A stretch of DNA of 34,063 bases from contig JAFQBT010000132.1 in NCBI GenBank assembly GCA_017399625.1, positions 1 through 34,063 of the forward strand. Direction: 5' to 3'. Numbering within the stretch: position 1 is the stretch's first letter; each line of letters starts with the position of its first letter. Position numbers and translations under genes: made by a program. A model generated the notes under the pieces. The model did no database searches and had not been told where the DNA came from. It saw only the letters and a program-made list of their open reading frames with translations. Of this stretch, positions 32,789 to 34,063 are shown piece by piece. Origin of the DNA: Oscillospiraceae bacterium (lineage in GTDB: Bacteria; Bacillota; Clostridia; Oscillospirales; Ruminococcaceae).

Positions 32789-33133
32789 ATGAACGGTTTT
32801 ACGGAGTTTTGCGAAGCAAAGATTCTTGAACTTTCCGAGGAAGCAAAAAATTTTGAAGAAAACTATCGACAGGACGACGCGGTTTTTGTTAAAATAAAAA
32901 TCAACGTATATGACGTCTGCAAAACAGTTTTCGGAGTTTTCATGAAAACAAAACCGCAGGAAAGCTTTGCCGAGGAATATGTCAGGAAACTCGATGAGTT
33001 CCGGGAAATCTGGTCCGCCTCAAAAGAAAAGGCGGAAAAATTCGGCGATTCCAAAAAATCTGCCGTTGAGGAAGCGAAACTTTGCGTTCTTGCGGAAATA
33101 AAAGAAAAATTTGTTGTGCTTTGGGGTGAATGA
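32789..33133 (+). CDS. Unrecognised 114-residue protein co-encoded with an ArsR regulator
   Basis: The small soluble protein is mostly helical and charged. It starts MNGFTEFCEAKILELSEEAK and contains VKIKINVYDVCKTVFGVFMK, followed by a second helical half rich in Lys and Glu with FAEEYVRKLDEFREIW. No signal peptide, membrane segment or metal motif is evident, though three Cys residues are scattered. The ATG at 32789 has AAAAGGG 8 nt upstream; an in-frame TTG at 32771 lies before that site and is rejected. Its stop is one base from the ATG of the ArsR gene, so both are made together, and a role as sensor, effector or partner of the regulator is plausible. No family recognised. Confidence 0.82.
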   Translation: MNGFTEFCEAKILELSEEAKNFEENYRQDDAVFVKIKINVYDVCKTVFGVFMKTKPQESFAEEYVRKLDEFREIWSASKEKAEKFGDSKKSAVEEAKLCVLAEIKEKFVVLWGE

Positions 33134-33134
33134 A

Positions 33135-33689
33135 ATGCAGGAGGAATCCGCGCTTCGGCTTTTTAAATGTCTTGGGGATAAAACCCGTCTCCAGATTTTA
33201 AAATCTCTTGCAAAAGAGGATATGTATGTGGAGCTGCTTTCCGAAAGAATCGGGCTTACGCCGGCAACGATTTCGTTCCATCTTAAAAAACTGGAGGAAG
33301 CCGGAGCGGTTTTTTCGAGGAAGGAACAGTATTACACCGTTTATTCACTGAACCGGAAAACTTTTATGACAAGTATGCTTGAGATCATAAGTGAAGCTTC
33401 AGCCGAAGAGGATGAACAGCAGAAAAGGGAGGAGGCTTACCGCAGAAAGGTTGTTGAAAGCTTTTTTGAATACGGAAAGCTGAAATCCATTCCTGCCCAA
33501 AGAAAAAAAGAACGTATAGTCCTCGAAAAGATTGCGGAGGATTTTGAAAACGGAAAAAGTTATCAGGAAAAAGAAATAAATGATATTATTTTAAAATATA
33601 ATGAAGATTACTGCACAATCCGCCGGGATATGATTTCTGAAAGGATTCTTGAAAGGAAAGACGGAATCTATAAAAAATGCGCAAAATAA
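33135..33689 (+). CDS. ArsR-family regulator with C-terminal DUF2087 domain
   Basis: The 184-residue protein has an ArsR winged helix at residues 1-85: LRLFKCLGDKTRLQILKSLA, then LLSERIGLTPATISFHLKKL as the recognition helix region and the QYYTVYSLN wing. Residues about 120-184 (KERIVLEKIAEDFENGKSYQ, then NDIILKYNEDYCTIRRDMIS and DGIYKK) match DUF2087, a small domain commonly found behind ArsR helices or alone. No CxC metal site is present in the helix-turn-helix domain, so sensing of arsenic-type metals is unlikely. The ATG at 33135 is one base after the previous stop with GGGG upstream; 24 nt of open frame before it are rejected. It probably represses its own operon through the palindrome at 32751-32760. 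Confidence 0.9.
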   Translation: MQEESALRLFKCLGDKTRLQILKSLAKEDMYVELLSERIGLTPATISFHLKKLEEAGAVFSRKEQYYTVYSLNRKTFMTSMLEIISEASAEEDEQQKREEAYRRKVVESFFEYGKLKSIPAQRKKERIVLEKIAEDFENGKSYQEKEINDIILKYNEDYCTIRRDMISERILERKDGIYKKCAK

Positions 33690-33690
33690 A

Positions 33691-33720
33691 AAAGCTCCGC
33701 CGGAAGGCGGAGTTCTTTTT
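33691..33720 (+). terminator. Terminator of the ArsR operon
   Basis: CTCCGCC / GGCGGAG with a GGAA loop and a following T-rich run lies just after the ArsR stop. Its core is identical to the terminator at 32660-32690. Confidence 0.85.
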
Positions 33721-33761
33721 ATAAAATGAATATAAAGAATATTATGATATATAACACATAT

Positions 33762-33791
33762 AAAAAGCCGCCGATAAAATCAGCGGCTTTT
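33762..33791. terminator. Second hairpin after the ArsR operon, possibly bidirectional
   Basis: AAAAGCCGCCGAT pairs with ATCAGCGGCTTTT (one mismatch) around an AAA loop, with A and T tracts on both sides. Confidence 0.65.
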
Positions 33792-33824
33792 CTGGTAACA
33801 GTTGATAATAATGATACGGTTTTA

Positions 33825-33862
33825 TATGGTTGCGTTATGGTTGCATTGGAACTGCAACCATA
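33825..33862. repeat. Short direct and inverted TATGGTTGC repeats
   Basis: TATGGTTGCGT (33825-33835) and TATGGTTGCAT (33836-33846) are adjacent 11-nt near-copies. TGCAACCATA (33853-33862) is an inverted copy, forming a 9-bp perfect hairpin with the second. They lie between the ArsR operon and the minus-strand gene at the window edge. Confidence 0.75.
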
Positions 33863-33867
33863 AGAGC

Positions 33868-33894
33868 GAAAAATGCAACTCTCAAAAAAGAGTT
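33868..33894 (-). terminator. Terminator of the minus-strand edge gene
   Basis: Read on the minus strand, AACTCT, a 6-nt T-rich loop and AGAGTT are followed by GCATTTTTC, a short stem with a weak T-run, about 15 nt after the stop of the edge gene. Confidence 0.6.
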
Positions 33895-33908
33895 AGATAA
33901 ATTGGGAT

Positions 33909-34063
33909 TTACTCAGTTAGTAATCTTTCAGTTTCTGCCATATCCTTTTCAATCAGCGGACGCATACTGTCTTTGTACTTTGACAAATCAGCGCCATGAA
34001 AACATGATAGTATCCTTGGGATGTATTGTGGTTTTGCCATACCTATTTGTGCAAGAGCTTTAA
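33909..34063 (-). CDS. C-terminal end of a HEAT-repeat-like protein (5' part outside window)
   Basis: The minus strand is open from the window edge to a TAA at 33911-33909, giving 50 residues: KALAQIGMAKPQYIPRILSC, FHGADLSKYKDSMRPLIEKD, then MAETERLLTE. The paired-helix wording (ALAQIGMAKPQYIPRIL, then DSMRPLIEKDMAE) resembles a HEAT-like repeat at the end of a longer protein. The codons are more AT-rich than in most of the window. It reads much more like protein than the plus-strand frame over the same bases. The whole protein's identity cannot be told from this fragment, and it may equally be a remnant. Confidence 0.55.
   Translation of the reverse strand, partial: KALAQIGMAKPQYIPRILSCFHGADLSKYKDSMRPLIEKDMAETERLLTE

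Noticed and set aside
33830-34063. Plus-strand frame of 77 residues at the right edge
   Set aside because: It starts inside the repeat/hairpin region without a ribosome binding site. The minus-strand frame over the same bases reads as a regular helical repeat and has a terminator behind it.
1-34063. CRISPR arrays, insertion sequences, prophage genes, tRNA or rRNA genes
   Set aside because: No regularly spaced repeats, transposase or integrase motifs, or cloverleaf sequences were found on either strand by reading.

Overview
The window looks like chromosomal DNA of a Gram-positive, anaerobic, probably endospore-forming member of the Clostridia (an Oscillospirales/Ruminococcaceae-type gut organism is my best guess). 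The reasons are strong AGGAGG-type ribosome binding sites, formate-tetrahydrofolate ligase, a SipL-like SPOCS/LysM spore protein, lipoproteins with Gram-positive style lipoboxes, two surface proteins with NPxTG-type C-terminal sorting signals, and many short hairpin-plus-T-run terminators. No tRNA, rRNA, insertion sequence, prophage or CRISPR array was seen.

Layout. 1-3742: the 3' part of a long-form purL followed closely by fhs (purine synthesis plus formyl-tetrahydrofolate supply), closed by a terminator. 3743-4150: a regulatory region with a cluster of ATGCATAA motifs, a promoter and a perfect 18-bp palindromic operator. 4151-8435: a galactose-type sugar ABC transporter operon mglB-mglA-mglC, ending in a translationally coupled small membrane protein with an InlB/Flg_new-type repeat. 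8481-9404 (minus): an aldo/keto reductase, divergent from 9575-14349, a complete Leloir operon galK-galT-galE-galM. The two operons together would import galactose and convert it to glucose-1-phosphate and UDP-sugars. 14446-16286: nucleoside hydrolase plus a ribokinase-like kinase, a ribonucleoside salvage pair, converging on nagB (minus). 17341-19160: a macro-domain protein with a C-terminal helical/HTH-like domain, followed by a TerY-like vWA protein. 19498-23235: a large secreted, probably wall-anchored subtilisin with a structured leader. 23374-25071: a HicB-like/DinB-like fusion and a DegV protein. 25109-26041 (minus): an unrecognised operon of three small proteins. 26167-27488: a YfcE-type phosphoesterase and an unknown lipoprotein. 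27675-29180: the SPOCS/LysM spore protein. 29478-31079: a second NPxTG surface protein. 31284-32660: an ATPase_2/DUF234 protein with an altered nuclease motif. 32789-33689: a small unknown gene plus an ArsR-DUF2087 regulator behind a promoter with a palindromic operator. 33909-34063 (minus): the C-terminal end of a HEAT-like protein running off the window, in AT-richer DNA with short repeats.

Most of the window is ordinary metabolism. The places most likely to repay attention are the macro-HTH/vWA pair, the mglC-coupled InlB-repeat protein, the three-gene small-protein operon with a possible CTG start, the ArsR-DUF2087 pair with its operator, and the regulatory DNA before mglB. All functional statements come from reading motifs by eye; no database search was run.
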